From: CAZBUH01 sp964495095
GTDB lineage: Bacteria; Bacillota; Clostridia; Oscillospirales; Oscillospiraceae
Length of the DNA: 51,811 bases
Assembly: GCA_964495095.1 (NCBI GenBank)
Contig: CAZBUH010000002.1
Span: forward strand, 1 to 51,811
Reading direction: 5' to 3'
In this document: positions 8,579 through 17,147 of the stretch, one piece after another
Numbering within the stretch: position 1 is the stretch's first letter
How the letters are laid out: every line of letters begins with the position of its first letter
Made by a program: the position numbers and the translations under genes
The notes under the pieces: generated by a model
What the model was told of the DNA's origin: nothing
The model's input: only the letters and a program-made list of their open reading frames with translations
Databases searched by the model: none

Positions 8579-9251
8579 AATATGGCGGAACCTGGACTGG
8601 TCGGTTTTGACGGATATGCTTATATCCGTTATACCGGCGCTCCTGTGCATAACGCTCCACGAGCTTTGCCACGGCCTTACAGCGTATAAGCTGGGGGACA
8701 GCACCGCAAAGGATGCGGGGCGGCTGACGCTGAATCCCATTAAGCACCTGGATATAGCCGGCCTCGTTATGATGGTTGTCTTTAAATTCGGCTGGGCAAA
8801 GCCTGTGCCGGTGGATATGCGTAATTTCCGTCATCCCAAGCGGGATATGGCAATAACGGCGCTGGCGGGGCCTGTGTCGAATTTCCTGCTGGCGGCGGCG
8901 GTGCTGTTTATTTACGGGGCGGTTTACCCGTTTTTATATAAATACGGCCCGGGGCAGACCGTTTTGTCCATGCTGTACACCACGGCCTATCTGAGCATAG
9001 CCCTGGGAATTTTCAATTTCATACCTATCCCGCCGCTTGACGGCTCAAAGGTGCTGTTTTCGGCCCTTTCGGACAGTGCCTATTATAAGCTCATGCGGTA
9101 TGAGCGGTACGGTATGCTGTTTTTAATCGTGCTTATAATTGTCGTAAACAGGCTTGGAAACCCGCTGGGTACGGCCGCCGGCTTCGTGATGGACGGATTT
9201 TTTAAAATAGCGGAGCTGAGCTTTAGCGCCGTGAGCCATTTTATACGTTAA
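8571..9251 (+). CDS. Site-2 protease family (M50) membrane metalloprotease
   Basis: Membrane-embedded zinc protease of the YwhC-like M50 type, about 226 residues with several hydrophobic helices. The zinc-binding HELCH motif is at residues 30-34 inside the first hydrophobic segment. The second signature appears as NFIPIPPLDGSKV, supplying the third metal ligand. Members cleave peptides within or near the membrane; the substrate here is unknown. The ATG at 8571 overlaps the end of engB and is favoured because an upstream in-frame start lies deeper inside engB. It is probably co-transcribed with engB and scpA. Confidence 0.93.
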   Translation: MAEIWRNLDWSVLTDMLISVIPALLCITLHELCHGLTAYKLGDSTAKDAGRLTLNPIKHLDIAGLVMMVVFKFGWAKPVPVDMRNFRHPKRDMAITALAGPVSNFLLAAAVLFIYGAVYPFLYKYGPGQTVLSMLYTTAYLSIALGIFNFIPIPPLDGSKVLFSALSDSAYYKLMRYERYGMLFLIVLIIVVNRLGNPLGTAAGFVMDGFFKIAELSFSAVSHFIR

Positions 9252-9264
9252 AGGATGTCGTACT

Positions 9265-10071
9265 ATGGAGGACCCGACCTTCAGACTTGAGGGAGTGGTC
9301 AGGACAAGCGACGATATGGAGGACTTTGAGGGGCCGTTGACGCTTATCCTGCAGCTTCTGAGCAAAAATAAAATAGAGATCCAGGATATCAGGATATCCG
9401 ATATCCTGGATCAGTATCTGGCGTACCTGGACGAGATGAAAAGCATGGATTTGGAGATAGCCAGCGAATTTGTGTCCATGGCCTCCCATCTTGTGTATAT
9501 CAAGGCCCGTATGCTCCTCCACGAGGGCGACGGCGAGGTAACTGAGCTGGAACAGCTCATCTCATCCCTTGAAAAGCTGCGGAATAAGGATGTGTACGTT
9601 AAGCTAAAGGCGGTGCTGGACGAATTTGAGGATATGTCACGCCGGGGCGCGGGATATTTTTCAAAAGGCCCGGAGAGCATAGAGCAGAACAGGGAGTACC
9701 GCTACCGGCATGACAAAAACGATCTGCTGGAAGCCATAAACAGCGTGTTCAGGAACAATGATTCCGAGGCCGCCCGAAATCAGAGACCCTTTGTAATGCC
9801 AACCAGGATAGTATATCCCGTTTCGGACAAGGCCCAGGAGATAGTGAGCCGGCTGAGGGAATTCGGCGCCCTGCGGGTAAAGAGCCTTTTTGAGACTTGC
9901 CGCAGCCGCTCGGAGCTGGTGGCTACTTTCGTAGCCCTGCTGGAGCTGTGCAAATCCGGGGGCGTTATGCTCTCGGGCGAGGGGGACGGCTGCACCGTGA
10001 GCAGCACCGGCAAGGCGCCGGAGGAGATTTTCAGCGATTGGGAACAGGAGGCGGAAAATGGAGCTTCATGA
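9265..10071 (+). CDS. scpA: Segregation and condensation protein A
   Basis: Kleisin subunit of the bacterial SMC condensin complex, which bridges the SMC ATPase heads and binds ScpB to organise and segregate the chromosome. The 268 residues include the kleisin N-terminal signature DFEGPLTLILQLL near residue 20, an SMC-neck helix, a variable central linker and a C-terminal winged-helix region that contacts the SMC head. It overlaps scpB by 14 bases, as expected for an obligate partner. A 13-bp perfect inverted repeat lies inside the gene at 9378-9412. Confidence 0.96.
   Translation: MEDPTFRLEGVVRTSDDMEDFEGPLTLILQLLSKNKIEIQDIRISDILDQYLAYLDEMKSMDLEIASEFVSMASHLVYIKARMLLHEGDGEVTELEQLISSLEKLRNKDVYVKLKAVLDEFEDMSRRGAGYFSKGPESIEQNREYRYRHDKNDLLEAINSVFRNNDSEAARNQRPFVMPTRIVYPVSDKAQEIVSRLREFGALRVKSLFETCRSRSELVATFVALLELCKSGGVMLSGEGDGCTVSSTGKAPEEIFSDWEQEAENGAS
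9378..9412. repeat. Perfect 13-bp inverted repeat within scpA
   Basis: GATCCAGGATATC (9378-9390) and GATATCCTGGATC (9400-9412) are exact reverse complements separated by 9 bases that themselves repeat part of the arm (AGGATATCC). It encodes Ile/Asp-rich sequence (QDIRISDILDQ) in a conserved part of ScpA, so it may arise from codon choice. Confidence 0.8.
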
Positions 10072-10672
10072 TATCGAGAGAGCGCTGGAGGGCATACTTT
10101 TCGCCGTGGGAGAGCCTGTCAGCGCAGAGCGCATCGCCGCCGTCCTGGGGGTGGATACGGATATAATTTTCGACACCGCCGGAAAGCTGGCCGACGAATA
10201 CAGCTACGACCGAAGGGGAATAAGAATAGTACGGCTTGATAAATCCCTCCAGATGTGCTCGGCTCCGGAGGTGGCGGACTATGTGCGCCTCTGCATGGAG
10301 ACGAGAAAGCCGCCCCAGCTCACAAAGCCGGCGCTGGAGGTGCTGGCGGTCATCGCCTATTACCAGCCCACGACCAGGGCCTATATAGAGCAGGTGCGGG
10401 GAGTGGACAGCTCATACACCGTTGGCCTCCTGCAGGACAGGGGACTTATAGAGCCCTGCGGCCGTCTGGCCGTGCCGGGCCGGCCTGTGCTCTACAAAAC
10501 CACGGACGCCTTTCTGCGCACCTTCGGTATATCGTCCCTGGACGAGCTTCCGGAGCTTCCGGATATACTGGAGGACGAGGACGGGCAGCTTAAAATACAG
10601 AGCGCTATCGACGCCCTGAAGGCGGAAGCCTCCGGCGGCGGGGGCGCCTCAGAGGAAGTGGAGGCAAAATGA
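10058..10672 (+). CDS. scpB: Segregation and condensation protein B
   Basis: ScpB dimers bind the middle of ScpA in the SMC-ScpAB condensin. The 204-residue protein shows two winged-helix domains; the conserved TKPALEVLAVIAYYQPTT begins the second at about residue 87, followed by LLQDRGLIEPCGR and GRPVLYKTTDAFL. The C-terminal tail is acidic and Gly-rich. The start ATG overlaps scpA by 14 bases and its end overlaps the next gene by ATGA. Confidence 0.96.
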   Translation: MELHDIERALEGILFAVGEPVSAERIAAVLGVDTDIIFDTAGKLADEYSYDRRGIRIVRLDKSLQMCSAPEVADYVRLCMETRKPPQLTKPALEVLAVIAYYQPTTRAYIEQVRGVDSSYTVGLLQDRGLIEPCGRLAVPGRPVLYKTTDAFLRTFGISSLDELPELPDILEDEDGQLKIQSAIDALKAEASGGGGASEEVEAK

Positions 10673-11271
10673 CGGCGCTTTGGGTAATCCTCGGGATTTT
10701 GGCATTTTTTGCGCTGCTGCTTTTGCTTAGGGTAGGCGTCAGGGCGCAGTACAGCGACCAGGGGCTTTTCCTGTGGGCGAGGGCCGGGCGGCTCCATATC
10801 CAGGTATACCCGGTAAAAAAGAAAAAGCGGCGAAAAGAAAAGGGCAAAGAGGGAAAAGCAAAAAAGAAAAAGGGAAAAGAGCCGGAGACGGAAGAGAGCA
10901 AAAAGGGCGGAAACGTGTCCTTTTTTATCAGCATTATCCGGGATATACTGGACGTGCTGGGCCGCTTCCGCAAAAGGATTAAAATTGACGAGCTGACCGT
11001 CTGGTACATGTCTGCGTCGGAGGACCCCTCCTCTGCGGCCATATGCTTCGGGGCGGCCTCGGCGGGCATGGGGCTTGTGACCGGCATACTGGAAAATAAT
11101 TTCAAAATAAAAAAGCGGGATTTCCGCACGGCGGTGAATTTTGAAGAAAAAGAGCCCTGGGTTTACGTGAAGGCTGAATTTTCTCTGGCTGTATGGGAAA
11201 TACTTTACATTATACTGAAACCGGGGTATAATATCCTAAAAAAATATCAAATGAGCAAAGCGTCAAGGTAA
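10669..11271 (+). CDS. DUF2953 domain protein
   Basis: A 200-residue protein with one N-terminal membrane helix (about 3-22), a very basic Lys/Arg/Glu-rich stretch at about 44-80 and a C-terminal region matching DUF2953. In Clostridia and Bacillus this gene lies between scpB and gerW/ytfJ or close to sporulation genes, as here. Function is unknown; gene order suggests a sporulation or envelope role, which is inference. ATGA overlap with scpB shows translational coupling. Confidence 0.85.
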   Translation: MTALWVILGILAFFALLLLLRVGVRAQYSDQGLFLWARAGRLHIQVYPVKKKKRRKEKGKEGKAKKKKGKEPETEESKKGGNVSFFISIIRDILDVLGRFRKRIKIDELTVWYMSASEDPSSAAICFGAASAGMGLVTGILENNFKIKKRDFRTAVNFEEKEPWVYVKAEFSLAVWEILYIILKPGYNILKKYQMSKASR

Positions 11272-11303
11272 TTTGAGATGTTGACTTGAAAGGTGGAGTC
11301 ATT

Positions 11304-11711
11304 ATGGAAAAGCATCCTATCGGAGACCTTATGGAGACCACTATGAGCAAAATACGCGAGATGGTGGATGTGAATACCGTTATCGGCCAGCCCATCACTA
11401 CGGCTGACGGTATAACAATTATCCCTGTGTCGAAGGTGAGCTTTGGCTTTGCCTCCGGCGGCTCGGATTTTGCCACTAAAAACCAGCAGCCCAGCCAGAA
11501 TAACGCTTTCGGCGGCGGCAGCGGCGCGGGTGTGAATATTGCCCCGGTGGCGTTTCTCGTGGTTAAGGACGGCAATGTCCGGGTCATGAATATAGCGCCT
11601 CCAGCCACGACTACAGTGGACAGAATCGTGGAGATGGCGCCCGACCTTGTTGATAAGGTCTCGGACGTTGTGGACAGGATGAAATCCAAGAACAGCGGCG
11701 AGGAAGAGTAA
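11304..11711 (+). CDS. gerW: GerW family sporulation protein (YtfJ)
   Basis: About 135 residues, starting MEKHPIGDLMETTMSKIREM and containing the family core TVIGQPITTADGITIIPVS and the Gly-rich FGGGSGAGVNIAPVAFLVV. In Bacillus the YtfJ/GerW protein is made in the forespore and is required for normal germination responses. The ATG at 11304 has AAGGTGGAG upstream; an earlier in-frame TTG lacks a site. Position after scpAB-DUF2953 and before a carboxypeptidase is the standard clostridial arrangement. Confidence 0.92.
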   Translation: MEKHPIGDLMETTMSKIREMVDVNTVIGQPITTADGITIIPVSKVSFGFASGGSDFATKNQQPSQNNAFGGGSGAGVNIAPVAFLVVKDGNVRVMNIAPPATTTVDRIVEMAPDLVDKVSDVVDRMKSKNSGEEE

Positions 11712-11733
11712 TAAAAACTAAAACAGTGTAAAT

Positions 11734-11773
11734 AATAAGCACTACCTTGCAAGCGTAAAAGGTGGTGCTTATT
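11734..11773 (+). promoter_or_regulatory. Hairpin covering the dacF-type gene's ribosome-binding site
   Basis: AATAAGCACTACCT (11734-11747) pairs with AGGTGGTGCTTATT (11760-11773) over 14 bp with one G-U pair. The 3' arm contains the AGGTGG that serves the GTG at 11775. In read-through mRNA the ribosome-binding site would be closed. It may also act as a weak terminator, though no U-run follows. Confidence 0.6.
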
Positions 11774-11774
11774 T

Positions 11775-12917
11775 GTGAAAAAAGGTAGAAAGCTGGCCCT
11801 GCTTCCGGCGCTGGCATTGCTGCTCTGTCTGCTGCCGGCAGAGGCCGGGGCCGTACATGTCTCTGCCCAGTCCGCCATTGTGATAGAGTGCGGTACGGGG
11901 GAGGCGCTTTTTGAGGAAAACGCCCATGAGAGGCTTCCGATGGCCAGTACGACGAAAATAATGACGGCTCTTGCGGTGCTGGAAAATTGCAGCCTGGACG
12001 AAAAGGTGACTGTAAAAAAGGAGTACACAAATGTGGAGGGCTCGTCCATGTATCTTCAGGAGGGCGAGGTCCTTACGGTGGAGGAGCTTTTATACGGCCT
12101 TATGCTGTCCTCCGGAAATGACGCGGCCACGGCCCTGGCCTGCTGCATCGCCGGGGACGAAGCTTCATTTGCGGAGCTTATGAATGAAAAGGCCGGGCAG
12201 CTCGGCCTTGCCGATACACATTTTGAAAATCCCCACGGCCTCAGCGCGGAGGGCCACTATTCCACGGCCGCTGATATGGCGCGGCTGACCGCTTACGCCA
12301 TGGAGAATGAGGATTTTGTGAAAATAGTCTCCGCCAAAACCAGGACCATAGGGGCGCGGTCACTAAAAAACCACAATAAGCTCCTGTGGATGTACGAGGG
12401 CATAATTGGCGTCAAGACCGGCTATACCAAGGACTCCGGCAGATGCCTCGTATCCTGCGCGGAGCGGAACGGAATGCGCCTTGTGTGCGTGACGCTGAAC
12501 GACAGGAACGATTGGGACGACCATATGGCCATGTACGACGAGGGATTTACGAATTACCACTATGTGGATTTGGGCGGCGAAGGCGTAAGGGAGCTTCAGG
12601 TGGTGTCCGGAGAAAAAGCCAGCGTTATGACGGCCCGGGCTTTTGAGTTCGGCTTTCTCGCCGGCGCCGAGGACGTGGTGGAGATAAAGACGGAGCTGCC
12701 GGAATTTTTGTACGCGCCTGTTTCAAAGGGCAGCAATGTGGGAAAAATAACAGTTACGGTAAACGGCCAAATTAAAAAAGAGGTGCCGATAGTCTGCTCC
12801 GAGAGCGTGGCGCTCGACAGCAGCGTGCCGCTTACTCTCCGGGAAAAAATCATACGGGGATGGCGCATGGCGAATAAATACGGCTACAAGGGCAGTGTTG
12901 GGATATACGGCCCCTGA
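11775..12917 (+). CDS. D-alanyl-D-alanine carboxypeptidase (DacF/DacB type)
   Basis: Low-molecular-weight penicillin-binding protein that removes the terminal D-Ala from peptidoglycan stem peptides outside the membrane. The 380 residues begin with a basic signal peptide ending near AEAGA. Active-site motifs are SxxK at S58-K61 (MASTTKIM), SGN at 113-115 and KTG at 214-216. A C-terminal beta domain of the PBP5 type follows from about 275. Neighbours gerW and rluB match the Bacillus/Clostridium dacB or dacF region, so a role in spore cortex is plausible; spmA and spmB, often next to dacB, are absent. The start is GTG. Confidence 0.94.
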   Translation: MKKGRKLALLPALALLLCLLPAEAGAVHVSAQSAIVIECGTGEALFEENAHERLPMASTTKIMTALAVLENCSLDEKVTVKKEYTNVEGSSMYLQEGEVLTVEELLYGLMLSSGNDAATALACCIAGDEASFAELMNEKAGQLGLADTHFENPHGLSAEGHYSTAADMARLTAYAMENEDFVKIVSAKTRTIGARSLKNHNKLLWMYEGIIGVKTGYTKDSGRCLVSCAERNGMRLVCVTLNDRNDWDDHMAMYDEGFTNYHYVDLGGEGVRELQVVSGEKASVMTARAFEFGFLAGAEDVVEIKTELPEFLYAPVSKGSNVGKITVTVNGQIKKEVPIVCSESVALDSSVPLTLREKIIRGWRMANKYGYKGSVGIYGP

Positions 12918-12934
12918 AAGAGCGGGTGATTTAA

Positions 12935-13636
12935 GTGGAGGAAAGGCTCCAGAAGATAATTTCGGCCCACGGGGCGGCCTCAAGGCGGAGGGCTGAGGAG
13001 CTTATAGCGGCAGGGCGCGTAACGGTAAACGGCGCCGCCGCAGTCCTGGGCTCCAGGGCAGACCCGGAGCGGGACGACATAAGGATAGACGGCCTGCCCC
13101 TGCGGCAGAAGGACAGGCCGGTGTATATTGCCCTGAATAAGCCCCGGGGCTGCGTTACCACCATGAACGACGACAGGGGCAGGCCCACGGTGGCGGAGCT
13201 TGTCTCCGGCCTGGGCGTCCGGGTGTATCCCGTGGGCAGGCTGGACATGGACTCGGAGGGACTTCTTATAATGACAAACGACGGGGATTTCGCAAACAGG
13301 GCGGCCCACCCCGGCGGCGAGACCTCAAAAACATATATCGTCACTGTGACCGGGACCGACATCCCTGCCTCGGCGGAAAAAATGTCGCAGCCGATGGATA
13401 TTGACGGTTACATAATACGCCGCGCCCAGGTGGAGGTACTCTCCGACGCCGGCGGTTCAGGCAAGCTGTCCGTCAGGATACACGAGGGGCGGAACAGGCA
13501 GGTGCGTAAGATGTGCGGCAAATGCGGGCTGGCGGTAAAGCGGCTGGTGCGCGTCACTGAGGGCGGGGTCCAACTGGGGGACCTTCAGCCCGGGCAGTGG
13601 AGATACCTTACGGCGGAGGAAATAAATAGCATTTAA
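12935..13636 (+). CDS. rluB: Ribosomal large subunit pseudouridine synthase B family
   Basis: RsuA/RluB-type pseudouridine synthase modifying 23S rRNA, probably in the peptidyl-transferase region. The 233 residues comprise an N-terminal S4 RNA-binding domain (about 2-60, LQKIISAHGAASRRRAEELI), and a catalytic domain with the signature VGRLDMDSEGLLIMTNDG carrying the catalytic Asp near residue 105, followed by HEGRNRQVRKMC. GTG start at 12935. It directly follows the carboxypeptidase gene as in Bacillus, with 17 bases between. Confidence 0.94.
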   Translation: MEERLQKIISAHGAASRRRAEELIAAGRVTVNGAAAVLGSRADPERDDIRIDGLPLRQKDRPVYIALNKPRGCVTTMNDDRGRPTVAELVSGLGVRVYPVGRLDMDSEGLLIMTNDGDFANRAAHPGGETSKTYIVTVTGTDIPASAEKMSQPMDIDGYIIRRAQVEVLSDAGGSGKLSVRIHEGRNRQVRKMCGKCGLAVKRLVRVTEGGVQLGDLQPGQWRYLTAEEINSI

Positions 13637-13690
13637 TTGCTGAAAAGTGCAGGAAAGTTCCGGGAAGGATGCAGAATAAAATTAAAAAGG

Positions 13691-13718
13691 TTGATTTTTG
13701 TCAAAAATAATGTATGAT
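13691..13718 (+). promoter_or_regulatory. Candidate promoter of the RpiR-type regulator gene
   Basis: TTGATT (13691-13696), 16-base spacer, TATGAT (13713-13718), in an A/T-rich 125-base gap between rluB and the regulator. The start codon is 44 bases downstream. Confidence 0.5.
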
Positions 13719-13761
13719 AAGAAATATATGATTCAAAAAAGCTGGATTGGAAGTGTAAACT

Positions 13762-14625
13762 GTGGACAGAGATATTTTGTCTATTATTGAAGAAGCCTCG
13801 AACGGTTTCTCCAAGGGGCAGCGCAGCATAGCCAAATATATAATCGAAAATTACGATAAGGCGGCGTTCATGACTGCCAGCAAGCTTGGAGAGACCGTGG
13901 GGGTCAGCGAATCCACCGTGGTGCGCTTTGCATCGGAGCTGGGGTACGACGGCTATCCCTCCATGCGCAAGGCCCTTCAGGAGATGGTGCGCAACTGCCT
14001 TACATCCGTGCAGCGCATAGAGGTTTCAAAGGACATTATGCGGGACCGGGACGTGCTGACGGCGGTTTTGAGCTCGGATATAGAGAAGATAAATATAACT
14101 CTTGAGGAGACGGACAGGGAGCAGTTCGCCGCTGCGGTGGAGTCCATGATAAGCGCTGAGAACATATACATAGTGGGCCTGCGCAGCGCGGCGTCACTGG
14201 CAAATTTCATGGGATTTTACCTTAATATGATATCCGACAATATAAGGATAGTGAACGAAAGCTCCTCAAGCGAGATATTCGAGCGGCTCCTGCGCGTGAC
14301 GGAAAAGGACGCCTTTATCGCCATAAGCTTCCCGAGGTACTCCCAGAGGACCATCAAGGCTATGAAATACGTAAGCGACGTGGGGGCGAAGATAATCGCC
14401 ATAACCGACAGCGAATCCTCGCCGGTGGCCCAGCTTGCCGATATAAGCCTTCTGGCCAGAAGCGACATGGTCTCGTTTGTGGACTCCCTTGTGGCGCCCA
14501 TGAGCCTTATAAACGCACTGGTGGTGGCCTTCGGCATGAAGAAGGAAAATGAGATGTTCTCCAATTTTGAAAAGCTGGAGAAGATATGGGCCGATTACGA
14601 GGTATACGAAAAAATTGAAGAGTGA
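13762..14625 (+). CDS. MurR/RpiR family transcriptional regulator
   Basis: A 287-residue DNA-binding regulator of the RpiR type. The N-terminal helix-turn-helix domain spans about 1-77 (SKLGETVGVSESTVVRFASELGY is its recognition part) and a sugar-phosphate-binding SIS domain lies at about 125-255 (IYIVGLRSAASLANFM, FIAISFPRYSQRTIKAM). Such proteins sense phosphosugars; the effector here cannot be named. It has its own candidate promoter and overlaps the next flavoprotein gene, but no sugar-catabolic genes are nearby. GTG start with GGAAG upstream. Confidence 0.93.
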   Translation: MDRDILSIIEEASNGFSKGQRSIAKYIIENYDKAAFMTASKLGETVGVSESTVVRFASELGYDGYPSMRKALQEMVRNCLTSVQRIEVSKDIMRDRDVLTAVLSSDIEKINITLEETDREQFAAAVESMISAENIYIVGLRSAASLANFMGFYLNMISDNIRIVNESSSSEIFERLLRVTEKDAFIAISFPRYSQRTIKAMKYVSDVGAKIIAITDSESSPVAQLADISLLARSDMVSFVDSLVAPMSLINALVVAFGMKKENEMFSNFEKLEKIWADYEVYEKIEE

Positions 14626-15844
14626 TGTAGTCGTCATAGGCGGCGGCGCGGCCGGAATGTTCGCCGCGGGCACCGCTGCCTGCCGGGGTGCGGACGTTAT
14701 CCTTTTGGAGCCAAACGATATGCTTGGCAAAAAGCTCCGCATAACCGGCAAGGGCCGCTGCAATGTCACAAATAACTGCTCTGAAAAGGACGTTATAGCG
14801 AATATCCCGGGCAACGGGAAATTCCTCTACAGCGCCCTTTACGGCTTTGGTCCGGCGGACGTTATGGCCTTTTTTGAAAGCCGGGGAGTGCCCCTTAAAA
14901 CGGAGCGGGGGAATCGGGTGTTCCCGGTCTCCGACAGCGCCGCCGATATTGTAAACGCCCTCCGGGGCTATCTCAAAAGCTCCGGCGTGCGGGTAAAAAA
15001 GGCGAGAGCCGCCGGGATCGCGGGAGACGGCGCCGTTTCCGGGGTGAAAACAGCCTCCGGGGAGATAATCCATTGCTCCGGCGCCATACTGTGTACGGGC
15101 GGCGCCTCATATCCGCTCACAGGCTCCACAGGAGACGGCTACAGAATGGCGGAAAAGCTGGGGCACCGCATAATAAGCCCAAAGCCATCCCTTGTGCCCC
15201 TGGAGACATATGGGGACGAGTGCGGCAGAATGCAGGGCCTGTCCCTGAGAAACGTACGGCTTACGGTGCTCACCTCCCGGGGCAGGACGGTATACCGGGA
15301 GCAGGGGGAGCTTCTTTTCACCCATTTTGGCCTTTCGGGGCCGTTGGTGCTGTCGGCCAGCGCCCATATGCGGGACTTTGAAAATGAAAAATACCGCTGC
15401 GAGATAGATTTAAAGCCCGCGCTGGACGAAAAAAAGCTGGACGCCCGGATACTGCGGGACTTTGAAAAGTTTTCAAACCGGGATTTCAGAAACGCTCTGG
15501 ACGAGCTTGAGAGCCGCCTTATGATACCTGTGCTTGTGGAAAAGTCCGGCATACCGCCGGAGACGAAGGTGCACTCGGTAACAAAGGAGCAGCGGAGAAG
15601 GCTGCTGGAGCTTTTTAAGGCGTTCCCGATAGATATAAAAGGGCCGAGGCCCATAAAAGAGGCGATAATAACCGCCGGCGGCGTGGATGTAAAGGAGATA
15701 AACCCATCTACTATGGAGTCGAAGCTTTTCCCGGGCCTGTATTTTGCCGGGGAAATAATCGACACGGACGCCTACACCGGCGGCTTTAATTTGCAGATTG
15801 CCTGGTCCACTGCCTACGCGGCGGCGACGCATATTAATTTCTGA
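14615..15844 (+). CDS. BaiN/HI0933-type NAD(P)/FAD-dependent oxidoreductase
   Basis: Flavoprotein of about 409 residues. The N-terminal dinucleotide-binding motif VVVIGGGAAGMFAAG, then GKKLRITGKGRCNVTNN, and the C-terminal TAGGVDVKEINPSTMESK and GLYFAGEIIDTDAYTGGFNLQIAWSTA segments mark the HI0933/YhiN family; one member, BaiN, was linked to bile-acid dehydroxylation, but most have unknown substrates. The start is uncertain: I chose TTG 14615, which gives the normal short N-terminus and overlaps the regulator by 11 bases; an ATG at 14549 would add 22 residues with no match to the family. Confidence 0.9.
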   Translation: MKSDVVVIGGGAAGMFAAGTAACRGADVILLEPNDMLGKKLRITGKGRCNVTNNCSEKDVIANIPGNGKFLYSALYGFGPADVMAFFESRGVPLKTERGNRVFPVSDSAADIVNALRGYLKSSGVRVKKARAAGIAGDGAVSGVKTASGEIIHCSGAILCTGGASYPLTGSTGDGYRMAEKLGHRIISPKPSLVPLETYGDECGRMQGLSLRNVRLTVLTSRGRTVYREQGELLFTHFGLSGPLVLSASAHMRDFENEKYRCEIDLKPALDEKKLDARILRDFEKFSNRDFRNALDELESRLMIPVLVEKSGIPPETKVHSVTKEQRRRLLELFKAFPIDIKGPRPIKEAIITAGGVDVKEINPSTMESKLFPGLYFAGEIIDTDAYTGGFNLQIAWSTAYAAATHINF

Positions 15845-15856
15845 GGAAGTTTTGGA

Positions 15857-16543
15857 ATGGTAAGAATCGCTATAGACGGCCCGGCGGGGTCGGGAAAAAG
15901 CACGCTTGCGAGAATGGCTGCAAAGCACTTCGGCTGCATCTATGTGGACACCGGGGCGATATACCGCTCCGTGGGCCTGTACGCCTGCCGGAGAGGAGCG
16001 GATATGGGAGACGCCGGGACGGTAACGGCGCTGCTGCCGGAGATTAATATTGAGCTTACCCACGGTGAGGACGGGGAGCAGCGGATGATATTAAACGGCG
16101 AGGACGTGTCAGAGGATATACGCCTGCCGGAGATATCCGCGTGGGCCTCCGCCGTGTCGGCAATACCGGAGGTAAGGACATTTTTGCTCCAGATGCAGCG
16201 GGAGCTTGCCCAAACCCAGAGCGTAATAATGGACGGCCGCGACATCGGCACCGTGGTGCTGCCCGAGGCGGAGGTAAAAATATTCCTGACGGCGGACCCT
16301 CAAAAAAGGGCGGAGCGCCGTTATAAGGAGCTTCTGGCGAAGGGGATGGACGTCACCTTAGAGCAGGTCATGAGCGATATGACCCGGCGGGACGCAAATG
16401 ACGCCGGCCGGAAAACGGCGCCCCTTAAAAGGGCTCAGGACGCCGTGCTGGCGGACACGTCAGAGCTTGATCTTGAGGAGAGCTTTCAGCTTATAAAGGA
16501 CATAATCGATGAAAAGCTCCGGGAGGTGCGCCATGAAGGTTAA
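15857..16543 (+). CDS. cmk: Cytidylate kinase
   Basis: Phosphorylates CMP and dCMP to the diphosphates using ATP. The 228 residues show the P-loop GPAGSGKST at 8-16, the CMP-binding segment VDTGAIYRSVGLYA and the DGRDIGTVVLPEAE and RRDANDAGR motifs of the bacterial enzyme. ATG start 12 bases after the preceding stop. The order cmk-plsC-ispH-S1 is conserved in clostridia and is followed exactly here, with overlaps indicating one operon. Confidence 0.97.
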   Translation: MVRIAIDGPAGSGKSTLARMAAKHFGCIYVDTGAIYRSVGLYACRRGADMGDAGTVTALLPEINIELTHGEDGEQRMILNGEDVSEDIRLPEISAWASAVSAIPEVRTFLLQMQRELAQTQSVIMDGRDIGTVVLPEAEVKIFLTADPQKRAERRYKELLAKGMDVTLEQVMSDMTRRDANDAGRKTAPLKRAQDAVLADTSELDLEESFQLIKDIIDEKLREVRHEG

Positions 16544-17147
16544 ATTGAAAAGCCGCCTGTACTCCATAGCCTATTACCCGGTGGCGTTTATACTGCGGCT
16601 GATATTCTGGCTGAAAATATCAGGCCGGGAGAATATACCCGAGGGCGGGGCCGTTTTCTGCGCACGCCACTCAAAATATCTGGACCCGGTGCTGCTGGCG
16701 ATTTCCGTTGGGTATAAAAACCAGGTGCATTTCATGGCGAAAAAGGAGCTTTTTGAAAAGCCGTTTTTAGGCGGGCTTCTAAGGGCGCTGGGAGTTTTCA
16801 GCGTGGACAGGAGCATATCCGATATAAATTCCATAAAAAAGGCTTTCGCCTATTTAAAGGGCGGCCAGAAGGTGGGCATATACCCGGAGGGCCGGAGAAT
16901 AAGCCAGGACGACGCCTCGGCGGCCAGAAGCGGAGCTGTTAAAATAGCGGAAAAGGCCAGAGTGCCGATAGTGCCGGTCTACATGCCGAGAAAGCACAAG
17001 CCCTTCCGCCGGATACCGGTGGTGATTGGCGAGCCGTATTACGTAAATCCAGAAAGGGAGAAGCTGACGTCCGACGGATATAAGCGTCTGGCGGAGGAGC
17101 TTATGGAGCATATATATTCCCTTAAACCGGAGGGCATAAAGGAATGA
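16533..17147 (+). CDS. plsC: 1-acyl-sn-glycerol-3-phosphate acyltransferase
   Basis: Membrane-associated acyltransferase that converts lysophosphatidic acid to phosphatidic acid. The 204 residues contain the H(x4)D catalytic motif H46-D51 (ARHSKYLDP) and the phosphate-binding YPEGRRIS near residue 112, with a hydrophobic segment at about 10-28. The ATG at 16533 has GGGAGGTG immediately upstream and overlaps cmk by 11 bases; an earlier in-frame ATG at 16509 is less well placed. It ends in an ATGA overlap with the ispH-S1 fusion. Confidence 0.95.
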   Translation: MKVKLKSRLYSIAYYPVAFILRLIFWLKISGRENIPEGGAVFCARHSKYLDPVLLAISVGYKNQVHFMAKKELFEKPFLGGLLRALGVFSVDRSISDINSIKKAFAYLKGGQKVGIYPEGRRISQDDASAARSGAVKIAEKARVPIVPVYMPRKHKPFRRIPVVIGEPYYVNPEREKLTSDGYKRLAEELMEHIYSLKPEGIKE

